DNA of 45,625 nt from Streptomyces zinciresistens K42 (GCF_000225525.1 NZ_AGBF01000040.1:1-45625); one strand, 5' to 3'. Counted from the first letter of the stretch, positions 29,451 through 40,432 are shown. Program-made: numbers and translations. The notes: generated from the letters alone by a model not told the origin.

Positions 29451-29949
29451 GGTCCGAGACCCTCATCTCGAACCAGGTGGTCTTGCCGCGCGGCAGCAGG
29501 TCGACGCCCCAGCGGTCGGCCAGCTTGTCGACCAGGTACAGGCCCCGGCCGCTGACATCCGTCTCCTGGACCGGCATCAGGCAGGGCAGACCGCGGGAGG
29601 GGTCCCGGACCTCGACGCGGATCCAGCCGCGGCGGCGGCGCATCCGCAGGCCGAACACCCGGGCCCCGGTGTGCCGGACGGCGTTGCCGACGAGTTCGGA
29701 GACGAGCAGGACGACGTCCTCGGTCATCCTGGGGGACAGGCCCCAGTGGCGCAGCACGACCACCTGGGCCAGCCGGCGGGCGGTGGCCGCGGACTCGGGG
29801 CGGGACGGCAGCGGAACCTCCGCCTCCGTGGGATTGCCGAACAGTTCCAGCGCCTTCGCGGCCGTTTCGTCCTCGACCGCGGGCGACCAGCGCGCCGCGG
29901 CAGCACGGCTGTGTCCCCGCGGCTGTTCGATATCCTCCAGCCCCGCCAT
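29446..29949 (-). CDS. HATPase_c protein, anti-sigma factor-like (RsbW/SpoIIAB type)
   Basis: A 167-residue protein with the GHKL ATPase fold of anti-sigma kinases and without a histidine-kinase dimer domain. The N-box is SELVGNAVRHTG and the G1 region is DVSGRGLYLVDKLADRWG; a final strand KTTWFEMRV is also typical. In Streptomyces dozens of such proteins exist; partners may be anti-anti-sigma factors, phosphatases or other regulators, and none is encoded next to it. ATG 29949 has GGGGG about 7 nt upstream; a GTG at 30003 is possible but adds only low-complexity residues. A strong 20-bp palindrome lies 83 bp upstream. Confidence 0.88.
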   Translation of the reverse strand: MAGLEDIEQPRGHSRAAAARWSPAVEDETAAKALELFGNPTEAEVPLPSRPESAATARRLAQVVVLRHWGLSPRMTEDVVLLVSELVGNAVRHTGARVFGLRMRRRRGWIRVEVRDPSRGLPCLMPVQETDVSGRGLYLVDKLADRWGVDLLPRGKTTWFEMRVSDR

Positions 29950-30031
29950 GCCCCCATCATGGCCGCCCGCACCGGGCCGCGGGGCCGTTCCGGGGGAATA
30001 CACCCCCCGGAAGCGGTCATTCCGCGGCGAC

Positions 30032-30051
30032 CCTCTGGCATATGACAGAGG
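30032..30051. promoter_or_regulatory. 20-bp palindrome upstream of the HATPase gene
   Basis: CCTCTG-n-CATATG-n-CAGAGG: 18 of 20 positions are symmetric. The site is 83 bp upstream of the HATPase start in a 464-bp gap (29950-30413) without a credible gene. It looks like an operator for a dimeric regulator; which one is unknown. Confidence 0.6.
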
Positions 30052-30133
30052 CAGTTCGGAGGACGGGACAACCCGTCCGACCTGCGGCGAAGGGGCCGTT
30101 CACCGCCATCGGCGAAGTCCCTGACCTACGACG

Positions 30134-30166
30134 CTTAAGGTTGCGTTAAGGCTGCCATAAGTCGCC
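30134..30166. repeat. Three 11-bp direct repeat units
   Basis: CTTAAGGTTGC, GTTAAGGCTGC and CATAAGTCGCC follow one another exactly. An 11-bp period with a conserved TTAAGG-like core is how OmpR/PhoP-type response regulators and SARP proteins bind. It is noticeably AT-rich for this genome. The following 30220-30410 stretch is C-rich low-complexity DNA with imperfect CCCGCCCAGCG repeats. Confidence 0.55.
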
Positions 30167-30413
30167 GCGCCGCCGGGCCCGGGTCATACACGCCGTCAAT
30201 TGCAAGGGGGTCCGGCCGACTTTCCGGGATGACATTTCACCGGTCCGGGGTACGGCCCGTCCGCCGCCGTCCCACCCCGCCGAGCGATCACCCGCCCAGC
30301 GCCCCGCACCCAGCGATCCCCCGCCCAGCGGCCCCGCGCGCGGGGCACGGGACCTCAGCCGCTCAGCCCCGTGCCCCCGCGCCCCCGCGACCGCGGCCCC
30401 GCGACGCCGGACC

Positions 30414-31181
30414 TCAGCGGAACGTCGCCTTCCCGGGCCCCTCCTCGACGAAGCTGCGCATGCCCCGCTCACGGTCCTCGGTCGCGAACAGGCCCGCGAA
30501 CCAGCCGCGTTCCACGGCGAGGCCCGTCTCGATGTCCGTCTCCAGACCGGTGTCGACCGACTCCTTCGCGGCGCGCAGCGCGAGCGCCGGTCCCCGCGCG
30601 AGCCTCGCCGCCCAGGCGTGCGCCTCGGTGTAGACCTCCTCCGGCGCCACCACCCGGTCCACCAGGCCGAGTTCACGGGCCTCGGCCGCCTTCACCATCC
30701 GGCCGGTGAAGATCAGGTCCTTCGCCTTGGAGGGGCCGATCAGCCGGGCCAGCCGCTGGGTGCCGCCGGCGCCCGGGATCAGGCCGAGCAGGATCTCCGG
30801 CTGGCCCAGCTTGGCGTTGTCCGCGGCGATCCGGAAGTCCGCGCACAGCGCCAACTCGCAGCCGCCGCCGAGCGCGTAGCCCGTGACGGCCGCCACCACC
30901 GGCTTCGGGATGCGGGCCACGGCGGTGAACGACTCCTGAAGTCCCCGCGCGCGCAGGACCATCGCCGTGTGGTCCATCGCCTGCATCTCCTTGATGTCCG
31001 CGCCCGCGGCGAACACCTTCTCCCCGCCGTAGATCACCACGGCCCGTACGTCCTCGCGCCGGGTCGCCTCCTCGGCGAGCTCCCTGAGCCGGTCCTGGGT
31101 GGCGACGTCCAGGGCGTTCATGGGCGGGCGGTCGAGGCGGAGGGTTCCGACGCCGTCGGCGACTTCGAGATTCACGGTCAT
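30414..31181 (-). CDS. Enoyl-CoA hydratase/isomerase family protein
   Basis: A 255-residue crotonase-fold protein. The oxyanion-hole segments are visible (KVFAAGADIKEM and ALGGGCELALCADFRIA), followed by KLGQPEILLGLIPGAGGTQRLARLIG, where Glu and the following Gly-rich loop match catalytic positions of true enoyl-CoA hydratases, and AKDLIFTGRMVKAAEARELGLVDRVV. It probably hydrates 2-enoyl-CoA in fatty-acid breakdown, although family members vary. The ATG is right before NLEVADGVGTLRLDRP, the usual first strand. It appears to be transcribed alone; a 20-bp hairpin separates it from the L,D-transpeptidase gene upstream. Confidence 0.93.
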   Translation of the reverse strand: MTVNLEVADGVGTLRLDRPPMNALDVATQDRLRELAEEATRREDVRAVVIYGGEKVFAAGADIKEMQAMDHTAMVLRARGLQESFTAVARIPKPVVAAVTGYALGGGCELALCADFRIAADNAKLGQPEILLGLIPGAGGTQRLARLIGPSKAKDLIFTGRMVKAAEARELGLVDRVVAPEEVYTEAHAWAARLARGPALALRAAKESVDTGLETDIETGLAVERGWFAGLFATEDRERGMRSFVEEGPGKATFR

Positions 31182-31249
31182 GCGAGCAGGTTAACGGGGG
31201 CTAACGGGGTCGGCCGGGGTGCGGTCCGTCACAGGGCGGGCGGCGTCCG

Positions 31250-31304
31250 CGCGAACGGCCCCGGCGCCCGCCTCGCGGTGAGGAGGGCGCCGGGGCCGTT
31301 CGCG
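31250..31304 (-). terminator. Terminator after the first L,D-transpeptidase gene
   Basis: A perfect 20-bp stem (31250-31269 with 31285-31304) with a 15-nt loop, starting 19 nt after the transpeptidase stop. There is no T tract, but the stem is one of the strongest in the window. It ends the transpeptidase transcript before the enoyl-CoA hydratase gene. Confidence 0.85.
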
Positions 31305-31323
31305 GGGGCAGGGCTGTCGCGGG

Positions 31324-32562
31324 CTACGACTTCCACTGCTTCCAGGGGATGTTCCAGCCGTTCAGGCCGTTGTCCGGGGCGACCGTGCGCTCCTTGCTGT
31401 TCTTCACGACCACCACGTCGCCGATGATCGAGTTCCGGAAGAACCACGCGGCCGGGGTCTTCGGGTCCCCTCTGCCCTTGACGTCACGCAGGCCCACGCA
31501 GCCGTGGCTGGCGTTGGTCTTCCCGAAGGCGTCGCCGCCCCAGTAGTTGCCGTGGATGAAGGTGCCGGACTCGGTCAGGCGGATCGCGTGCGGCACGTCC
31601 GGGATGTCGTACTGGCCCGCGTAGCCGACCGTCGCGCCGTTCATCCGGGTCTCGAGGAGCTTCTCCGTCATCACCATCTGGCCGCTCCAGGTGTCGTACC
31701 CGGGCGCGCCCGCGGAGATCGGGATGGTCCTGATGACCTTGCCGTCGCGCGTGACCTTCATCTTCTTGGTCTTCACGTCGACCACGGAGACCTGGCTGCG
31801 GCCGACGGTGAAGGTGGTCTTCCTGGCCTGCTCGCCGTAGACGCCGGGGCGGCCCTCGACGCCGTCGAGGTTGAGGTCGACCGTGACCTTGGTCCCGGGC
31901 TTCCAGTACTTCTCGGGGCGCAGGTCCAGCCGGTCGTCGCCGAACCAGCGGCCCGCGACCTCGACGGGCGGGTCGGTCTTGACGGTGATCGCCGCGGCGA
32001 CGTCCTCGCGGTTGGTGATGCCCCGGTCGAAGCGGACGGAGAACGGCATTCCCACGCCGACCTTCGCTCCGTCCTCGGGGGTGAACCGGCCGGTGAAGGT
32101 GCTCTTCGGGGTGAGGGTCGTGAAGCCGGACTTCTCGGCGGTCCGTGTGCCGTCGGCGTTCTCGGCCACCGCGCGCACGGTGTACGCGGCCGCGGCGGCC
32201 AGGTGCGTGGACGGCGTCCAGGTGGCGCCGTCGCCGGATATCTTCCCGGCTATCGCCCTGCCCTTGCCGTCCTCGACCTGGACCTCGGTCAGCCGGCCGC
32301 GGGCGGCCGTGACCTTCAGCGCGCCGCTGGTGCCGACCGACTTCGCGCCGTCCTCCGGCGCTATGGACACCACCGCGCGGGGCGCCTCGGCCCGCGCCGC
32401 GGAGGAGTCGCCGTCCTTGTCGCCGCCCGGCGCGTCCGAACCGCCGCCCCCGCCACAGGCCGTGACGGCGAGCAGCAGCACCCCGGCGAGCAGCGCCCTC
32501 CCTTGCCGTCCACGCCTCCCGCGCGCGTCAACCGACGCCCCCGATATCGGCCGCACGTTCAC
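31324..32562 (-). CDS. L,D-transpeptidase lipoprotein (first of two)
   Basis: A 412-residue enzyme that forms 3-3 cross-links in peptidoglycan. The N terminus has a basic start, a hydrophobic core and lipobox VTAC (LLLAVTAC), so it is a lipoprotein anchored outside the membrane. Then come two Ig-like domains (region starting APRAVVSIAPEDGAKSVG, and TFTGRFTPEDGAKVGVGMPFSVRFD) and the YkuD catalytic domain with FIHGNYWG and SHGCVGLR, the nucleophile being Cys355. The start is GTG 32562, with GGGAGGG 9 nt upstream. The tail NGWNIPWKQWKS is shared with the next gene. Confidence 0.94.
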   Translation of the reverse strand: MNVRPISGASVDARGRRGRQGRALLAGVLLLAVTACGGGGGSDAPGGDKDGDSSAARAEAPRAVVSIAPEDGAKSVGTSGALKVTAARGRLTEVQVEDGKGRAIAGKISGDGATWTPSTHLAAAAAYTVRAVAENADGTRTAEKSGFTTLTPKSTFTGRFTPEDGAKVGVGMPFSVRFDRGITNREDVAAAITVKTDPPVEVAGRWFGDDRLDLRPEKYWKPGTKVTVDLNLDGVEGRPGVYGEQARKTTFTVGRSQVSVVDVKTKKMKVTRDGKVIRTIPISAGAPGYDTWSGQMVMTEKLLETRMNGATVGYAGQYDIPDVPHAIRLTESGTFIHGNYWGGDAFGKTNASHGCVGLRDVKGRGDPKTPAAWFFRNSIIGDVVVVKNSKERTVAPDNGLNGWNIPWKQWKS

Positions 32563-32731
32563 GTCGCACACCCCTCCCCGGGCCGCTCCGACCCGCTCCC
32601 CCGCGCGTGAGCCGCGCTCGTCGGCGCATATTAAGCACAGGTCGGACGCGTCCGGCGCGGCGCGTTTGTCACCGTTCCGTTCCAACATCCACGGGGGGTC
32701 GGGCGAGCGCGCAACGCGCCCGCCCGTGCGG

Positions 32732-33970
32732 CTACTTCACCGCGCTTCCCGCCTTCCACCGCGTCCAGCCCATGTTCCAGCCCCCGAGGCCGTTGTCGGG
32801 AGCGACCTTCTTGTCCTTGCTGCGCACGACCTCGACCACGTCGCCTACGAGGCTGCGGTCGAAGAACCAGCCGGCGGGGGTGTCCGAGGCGCCGCCCTTG
32901 ACGTCCCGGAGGCCCACGCACCCGTGGCTGACGTTGCTGCGGCCGAACACGGAGGCGTCCGCCCAGTAGTTGCCGTGCAGGAAGGTGCCGGAGTCGGTCA
33001 GGCGCATGGCGTGCGGAACGTCGGGGATGTCGTACTCGCCCTTGCCGTCGGCCTTCTTGAAGCCGACGGTGGCGCCGTTCATCCGGGTCAGCTCCAGCAT
33101 CTCGCTGATCACCATCTTGCCGTTGTACGTGGTCGTGCTCGGCGCTCCCGCGGTCACCGGCACGGTCGTCAGCAGTTCGCCCTCGCGGCGGACCTCCATG
33201 GTGCGCCGTGCCGCGTCGACGACGGAGACCTGGTGGCGGCCGACGGTGAAGGAGAACGTCCTGGACTGCGCCCCGTACACCCCGGGCGCGCCCTCGACGT
33301 CGCGCAGGCCGAGGGCGACGGTGACCCGGGTGCCGGGTCTCCAGTACGTCCGGGGGCGGAAGTCGAGGCGGGTCCGGCCGAACCAGTGCGGGCGGATCTC
33401 CACGGCCGGTTCGGCGGTGACGCGCACCGCGCGCTCCACGGCGGCCCGGTTCGCGATCTCCCGGTTGAACCCCAGGGAGACGATCATGCCGGTGCCGACG
33501 GTGGAGCGGTTCTCGGGGGTGACGTAGCCGATGAACCGCTCGTCGGGGACGTACGTGGTGAACGTGGTGTGCCGGGCGCTGCGCCGCCCCCGGCCGTCGA
33601 GGGCCACCACGTCGACGGTGTACCGGGCGGCCAGCGCCAGCGCGGAGCCGTCGGGTTCCCAGCGCAGGCCGTCCGCGGACAGCCGCCCGGGGACCGGGGT
33701 CTCCCGGGCGTCCTGCGACCTGGACACCCGCACCGACTCCAGGCGTCCGCCGGCGACCCGGACGCGCAGGGGGTCGCCGGGGCGGACGCCCTTCGCGCCG
33801 TCGCCGGGGGTGACCCGGATGACGTCCTCGGGGGCCGGGGCCCCGCCCAGCATCCGGCCGAGCCCGGCGCCGCCGCCGTCCGCCGTGCAGCCGGCCAGCA
33901 GTGCCGCCCATGTCAGTACGGCGGCCAGTACGGCCCCCGCGCGCCGCGCGCGCCCTTGTGCATGCCTCAC
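32732..33970 (-). CDS. L,D-transpeptidase lipoprotein (second of two)
   Basis: A paralogue of the preceding entry with the same length (412 residues): lipobox LLAGC, Ig-like domains (DVIRVTPGDGAKGVRPGDPLRV; FIGYVTPENRSTVGTGMIVSLGFN), then YkuD with FLHGNYWA and SHGCVGLR, nucleophile Cys351, and the tail GWNMGWTRWKAGSAVK. The tandem arrangement suggests an old duplication. The start is GTG 33970 just before the signal peptide; ribosome binding site weak. The 169-nt gap to the first gene (32563-32731) suggests that gene has its own promoter. Confidence 0.94.
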   Translation of the reverse strand: MRHAQGRARRAGAVLAAVLTWAALLAGCTADGGGAGLGRMLGGAPAPEDVIRVTPGDGAKGVRPGDPLRVRVAGGRLESVRVSRSQDARETPVPGRLSADGLRWEPDGSALALAARYTVDVVALDGRGRRSARHTTFTTYVPDERFIGYVTPENRSTVGTGMIVSLGFNREIANRAAVERAVRVTAEPAVEIRPHWFGRTRLDFRPRTYWRPGTRVTVALGLRDVEGAPGVYGAQSRTFSFTVGRHQVSVVDAARRTMEVRREGELLTTVPVTAGAPSTTTYNGKMVISEMLELTRMNGATVGFKKADGKGEYDIPDVPHAMRLTDSGTFLHGNYWADASVFGRSNVSHGCVGLRDVKGGASDTPAGWFFDRSLVGDVVEVVRSKDKKVAPDNGLGGWNMGWTRWKAGSAVK

Positions 33971-34128
33971 GGGGACCCCAACGACCGGGGCGGCCCCGGG
34001 GAAACGTGAGTGCGAGCCACGCGGTGGGCAGAACATGGGGGAGGACGACGCGACGGGGAGCCGCGGCCAGGGACGACCGCTGCTTCCCGCCCTTCGTGTG
34101 GGGTCCCTGAGCCGTGGGAGGCCGTCAG

Positions 34129-36402
<2,274 letters not shown>

Positions 36403-36493
36403 ACCGGGCCGGGCCCGGCCCCCGCGGTCGTACACGCGCTCGAACACGCAGGTCGTAGGACCAGCGGCCGAGTGCGGCCCGGCCGAAACTCGG

Positions 36494-36522
36494 TGGGCAG
36501 TGTCAGTGGCGGTCCGTAGGCT
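36494..36522 (+). promoter_or_regulatory. Candidate promoter for a leaderless ABC exporter transcript
   Basis: TAGGCT (36517-36522) lies 8 nt before the exporter ATG, with TGGGCA 17 bp upstream (36494-36499). That spacing would put the transcription start at or next to the ATG, and no ribosome binding site is present there, which fits a leaderless mRNA. Confidence 0.5.
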
Positions 36523-36530
36523 CGCTGCTG

Positions 36531-38342
36531 ATGGTGACGACACATGCGACCCCCGAGGACAGCCCCGACCGGTCCGCCGTGCGCACGCTGCTGCGGCTGT
36601 GGCCCTACGTACGGCCCGTGCGCGCGCGGATGGTGTGCGCGGCGGCGGTGGCCGTCGTCGCCTCCTGCCTGGCGCTCGTCATCCCGCTCGTGCTGAAGTG
36701 GATGGTGGACGGGCCGGTCGCCGACCGCGACCCGGCCGGCGTGTGGCTGGGGGCGCTGTACCTGCTGCTGCTCGGCATCGTCGAGGCGCTGCTGTTCGGG
36801 CTGCGGCGCTGGCTGGTCGCCCGGCCGCTGGCGGGGGTCGAGGCGTCGATGCGGGCCGCGCTCTACGCGCGTCTGCAGCGGCTGCCGGTGGCGTTCCACG
36901 ACCGCTGGGCGTCGGGGCAGCTGCTGTCGCGGGCGACGACCGATCTGATGCTGCTGCGCATGTTCCTGGCGTTCCCGCTGACCTTCCTGCTGGTCAACAG
37001 TGTGACGATCCTCGTCGGTGTGATCATCATGCTGATCCAGGACTGGACGCTGGGTCTGGTGATCCTGGTCCCGGCGGTACCGGTGATCGTGACCTGCGTG
37101 ATCTTCGAGCGGCGGTACGCGTCGGTGGCGCGCCGCGCGCAGGACCAGGTCGGCGATCTGACGACGGTGGTCGAGGAGAGCGTCCTCGGCATCCGCGTCA
37201 TCAAGGGCTTCGGGCGCCACCGCAGTCAGGCGCGGGCGTTCCGGGAGCTGTCGCGGACGCTGCGCGGGACGGAGCTGCGCAAGGCCCGGCTGCTCGCGGC
37301 GATCTGGGGCGTCATCGTGACGCTGCCGGAGCTGGCCATCGGCGCGGCCCTGGTGCTCGGCACGGTGCGGGTCGCGGACGGCGAGCTGTCGGCGGGCACC
37401 CTGGTGGCGTTCCTGTCGACGGCGCTCGCGCTGCGCTGGCCGGTGGACTCGATCGGGTTCCTGCTGGCGATGAGCCAGGAGGCGGCGACGGCCACCGAGC
37501 GGTACTTCGAGGTCATGGACGCCGCGCCGGAGAGCGACGGGCACCAGCCCGCGCGCGCGGACGGCGAGGAGCGCGCGGACGGCGGGGACGGCGGGCACCT
37601 CGGACTGCGCTTCCACGACGTGGCGTTCCGCTACCCGGACGCGCCCGGCGACTCCGCGCCGCTGCTGGAGCGGGTCGACCTCCACATCCGTCCCGGCGAG
37701 TCGATGGCCCTGGTCGGCGCCACCGGCAGCGGCAAGACGACGCTCACGGCGCTGGTCCCCCGCCTGCACGAGGTGACCTCCGGGCGGATCACCCTGGACG
37801 GCCGGGACATCGCCGCCATGCCCCGCGAGGAGCTGCGGACCCTGGTGGCGGTCGCGTTCGAGGAGCCCACCCTGTTCTCGGCCGGCGTGGCGGACAACGT
37901 TCTCATGGGGGCCGCCGAGGGCGCCGGGGAGGCGGATTTGGAGCGCGCGCTCGGCGTCGCACAGGCCGCCTTCGTCCACGACCTGCCCGAGGGCGCCGCG
38001 ACCCAGGTCGGCGAGCAGGGCCTCAGCCTCTCCGGCGGCCAGCGCCAGCGGCTCGCGCTCGCGCGGGCGGTCGTGGGCCGCCCCCGGTTCCTCGTCCTGG
38101 ACGACCCGCTGTCCGCGCTCGACGTGCACACCGAGGCCGCGGTCGAGGCCGCCCTGCGGGACGTGCTCGCGGAGACCACCGCCCTGATCGTCGCCCACCG
38201 CCCGTCCACGGTCCTGCTCGCGGACCGGGTCGCCCTGCTGTCCGGGGGCCGTATCACCGCGGTGGGCACCCACCGCGAACTGCTGCGCACCAGCACCGAG
38301 TACGCCCATCTCATGGCCGGGACCGAGGAGGCCCACCGATGA
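36531..38342 (+). CDS. ABC exporter half-transporter 1 (degenerate-site subunit)
   Basis: 603 residues: a six-helix exporter membrane domain (first helix about MVCAAAVAVVASCLALVIPLVL) and a C-terminal ATPase. Walker A GATGSGKTT (Lys402), signature LSLSGGQRQR (Ser501) and H-loop His556 are canonical. The Q-loop position is Glu444 (AFEEPTLF) instead of Gln, and the residue after the Walker B Asp524 is Asp525 instead of the catalytic Glu. This pattern marks the subunit that supplies the non-hydrolytic site in a heterodimeric exporter. Substrate unknown (lipid, peptide or drug are all seen in the family). The ATG overlaps a likely leaderless start; its TGA overlaps the next gene's ATG. Confidence 0.94.
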   Translation: MVTTHATPEDSPDRSAVRTLLRLWPYVRPVRARMVCAAAVAVVASCLALVIPLVLKWMVDGPVADRDPAGVWLGALYLLLLGIVEALLFGLRRWLVARPLAGVEASMRAALYARLQRLPVAFHDRWASGQLLSRATTDLMLLRMFLAFPLTFLLVNSVTILVGVIIMLIQDWTLGLVILVPAVPVIVTCVIFERRYASVARRAQDQVGDLTTVVEESVLGIRVIKGFGRHRSQARAFRELSRTLRGTELRKARLLAAIWGVIVTLPELAIGAALVLGTVRVADGELSAGTLVAFLSTALALRWPVDSIGFLLAMSQEAATATERYFEVMDAAPESDGHQPARADGEERADGGDGGHLGLRFHDVAFRYPDAPGDSAPLLERVDLHIRPGESMALVGATGSGKTTLTALVPRLHEVTSGRITLDGRDIAAMPREELRTLVAVAFEEPTLFSAGVADNVLMGAAEGAGEADLERALGVAQAAFVHDLPEGAATQVGEQGLSLSGGQRQRLALARAVVGRPRFLVLDDPLSALDVHTEAAVEAALRDVLAETTALIVAHRPSTVLLADRVALLSGGRITAVGTHRELLRTSTEYAHLMAGTEEAHR

Positions 38343-40192
38343 CGGCGACGACCGCCACCGCACCGGACCGGGAACAGCCGGCCGAGGAGCCCCGCGGACC
38401 GCAGGACCCGTTCGACCACGACGTCCTGCCCACTCCCCCGGGCGCCACGGGCGCGCTGCTGCGCTCGCTGCTGGCGCCGATGAAGGCACGCGTCGCCCTG
38501 ACCGTCCTGCTGCTGCTGCTCCAGCAGGCGGCCGTGCAGTCGGGCCCGCTGCTGGTGGCGTACGCCATCGACGCGGCCGTCCCCGCGTTCCGCCGCGACG
38601 ACATGGGTCCGCTGCTCGCGGTCGCGATCGGCTACCTCGTGTGCGCGCTGGCCTCGGGCGCACTGCAGTACGCGTTCATCCTGGCCTCCGCCCGGGTCAA
38701 CCAGGACGTGCTGCTCGACCTGCGCGGCCGCATCTTCCGGCACGCGCAGGCCCTCAGCGTCGACTTCCACGAGCGCTACACCTCGGGGCGGCTGATCTCG
38801 CGCTCCACCACGGACGTGGAGTCGCTGCGCGAACTCCTCGACGAGGGCCTCCAGGAACTGGTCACCGTCGTCCTGTCGTTCGTCTACATCGCGGCGCTGC
38901 TGCTGTGGCTCGACCTGGGGCTCGGCGCGGTCGCCGTGGCGTCGTTCGTGCCGCTGTACCTCCTGGTGCGGCTCTACCGGCGGCGGGCCGGGCGCGTGTA
39001 CACACTGCGCTCCACGGCGATCGCCGCGGTGATCGTGAAGTTCGTCGAGACGATGAACGGCATCCGGCCGGTGCGCGCGTTCCGCCGCGAGGCCGCCAAC
39101 GACGCCGGGTTCCGCGTCCTGAACTCCCGGCACGAGCGCACCAACGGCGACGCCCTGCTGGAGATGGCCCGCTACGTCGTGGGCTCGCGGCTGGTCGCCA
39201 ACACGGCCGTCGCCGCGATCGTGCTCTGGGGCGCCTACCGGGTCGCGGGCGGCACGCTGGCGCTCGGTGTGCTGGCGGCGGCCGTGCTGTACCTGCGGCG
39301 GCTGTACGACCCGATCGACCGGCTCGGCATGTTCCTCAACTCCTACCAGTCGGCGGCGGCCTCCCTGGAGAAGATCGCCGGGCTGCTCGCCCAGACGCCG
39401 TCCGTGCCCGAGCCGGCGCGGCCGCGGCGGCTCCCGGAGCGGGAGGGCGAGCACCCCGGGCGCGAGGTGGTCTTCGACGGTGTCCGCTTCGCGTACCGCA
39501 CCGGCGGGGAGGTGCTGCCGCGCTTCGACCTCACGCTGCCGGCCGGGCAGACGGTCGCGGTGGTCGGCTCCACGGGCGCCGGCAAGTCGACGCTGGCCAA
39601 GCTGCTCGCCCGGTTCTACGACCCGACCGACGGGCGGGTCCTGCTGGACGGGGCCGACCTGCGCGAGCTGGCCGTGCCGGAACTGCGGCGCGGGGTGGTG
39701 ATGGTGACGCAGGAGGCGTTCCTGTTCTCCGGCACGGTCGCCGACAACATCGCCCTCGGGCGCCCCGACGCGACCCGCACGGAGGTCGAGTCGGCGGCGA
39801 AGGCCATCGGCGCGCACGACTTCATCAGCGCGCTGCCCGACGGCTACGACACCGACGTGCGCAAGCGGGGCGGCCGGATCTCCGCGGGGCAGCGCCAGTT
39901 GGTCGCGTTCGCGCGGGCGCTGCTCGCCGATCCGGCGGTGCTGATCCTCGACGAGGCGACCAGTTCGCTGGACATCCCCGGCGAGCGGGCCGTGCAGCGC
40001 GCGATGTCGACGGTCCTGCACGGGCGTACGGCCGTGGTCATCGCGCACCGGCTGTCGACCGTGGAGATCGCGGACCGGGTGCTGGTGATGGAGCACGGCC
40101 GGATCGTCGAGGACGGCCCCCCGGCCGAACTCGTCGCGGGCACGGGCAGATTCGCCGACCTGCACCGCGCGTGGCGCGACAGCCTGGCCTAG
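38339..40192 (+). CDS. ABC exporter half-transporter 2 (catalytic subunit)
   Basis: 617 residues, the partner of the preceding gene, starting within its stop codon (4-bp ATGA overlap), so made in a fixed ratio. The membrane domain follows a ~50-residue hydrophilic N terminus. The ATPase has Walker A GSTGAGKST (Lys416), Q-loop Gln458, Walker B with catalytic Glu539 (ILDEATSSLD) and His570. Its signature is ISAGQ (residues 514-518) instead of LSGGQ. So its own Walker A/B site is complete and would be paired with the canonical signature of subunit 1, giving one hydrolytic site. No regulator or substrate gene is linked. Confidence 0.95.
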   Translation: MTATTATAPDREQPAEEPRGPQDPFDHDVLPTPPGATGALLRSLLAPMKARVALTVLLLLLQQAAVQSGPLLVAYAIDAAVPAFRRDDMGPLLAVAIGYLVCALASGALQYAFILASARVNQDVLLDLRGRIFRHAQALSVDFHERYTSGRLISRSTTDVESLRELLDEGLQELVTVVLSFVYIAALLLWLDLGLGAVAVASFVPLYLLVRLYRRRAGRVYTLRSTAIAAVIVKFVETMNGIRPVRAFRREAANDAGFRVLNSRHERTNGDALLEMARYVVGSRLVANTAVAAIVLWGAYRVAGGTLALGVLAAAVLYLRRLYDPIDRLGMFLNSYQSAAASLEKIAGLLAQTPSVPEPARPRRLPEREGEHPGREVVFDGVRFAYRTGGEVLPRFDLTLPAGQTVAVVGSTGAGKSTLAKLLARFYDPTDGRVLLDGADLRELAVPELRRGVVMVTQEAFLFSGTVADNIALGRPDATRTEVESAAKAIGAHDFISALPDGYDTDVRKRGGRISAGQRQLVAFARALLADPAVLILDEATSSLDIPGERAVQRAMSTVLHGRTAVVIAHRLSTVEIADRVLVMEHGRIVEDGPPAELVAGTGRFADLHRAWRDSLA

Positions 40193-40259
40193 GGCTGTGG
40201 CCGGGAGGGTTCACCGGCTCGCCCTGCCGGCCACCGCACTAGGGAGGACGCGCGAGTCC

Positions 40260-40301
40260 CGCGGTGTCCGGCGTTGCGCTCTCGCCGTGCCGGACACCGC
40301 G
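40260..40301. terminator. Bidirectional terminator after the exporter and roadblock genes
   Basis: A perfect 13-bp stem (40260-40272 with 40289-40301) and 16-nt loop lie between the exporter stop (40192) and the converging roadblock gene stop (40433). The right arm belongs to a 17-bp sequence found again at 43341-43357. Confidence 0.75.
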
Positions 40302-40432
40302 TCGGACCCGCTCGACACGCCCTGGCGGAACCGCTCGTCGGGTGTCCGCCGCCGCGCGGGGAACGTGGCCGCGCGCGACCCTGAGCACGGTACGGGCGAA
40401 TCCCGGCGGCACGTCACAGGGGGCGGCTCCGC

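Noticed and set aside
30042..30149. A 35-codon open frame beginning ATGACAGAG
   Set aside because: Its ATG lies inside the 20-bp palindrome, there is no ribosome binding site, and it ends in the 11-bp repeats; no support for translation.
37631..40165. An 844-residue minus-strand frame opposite the ABC exporter
   Set aside because: Antisense shadow of two clear ABC ATPases; no domains in the translated product.
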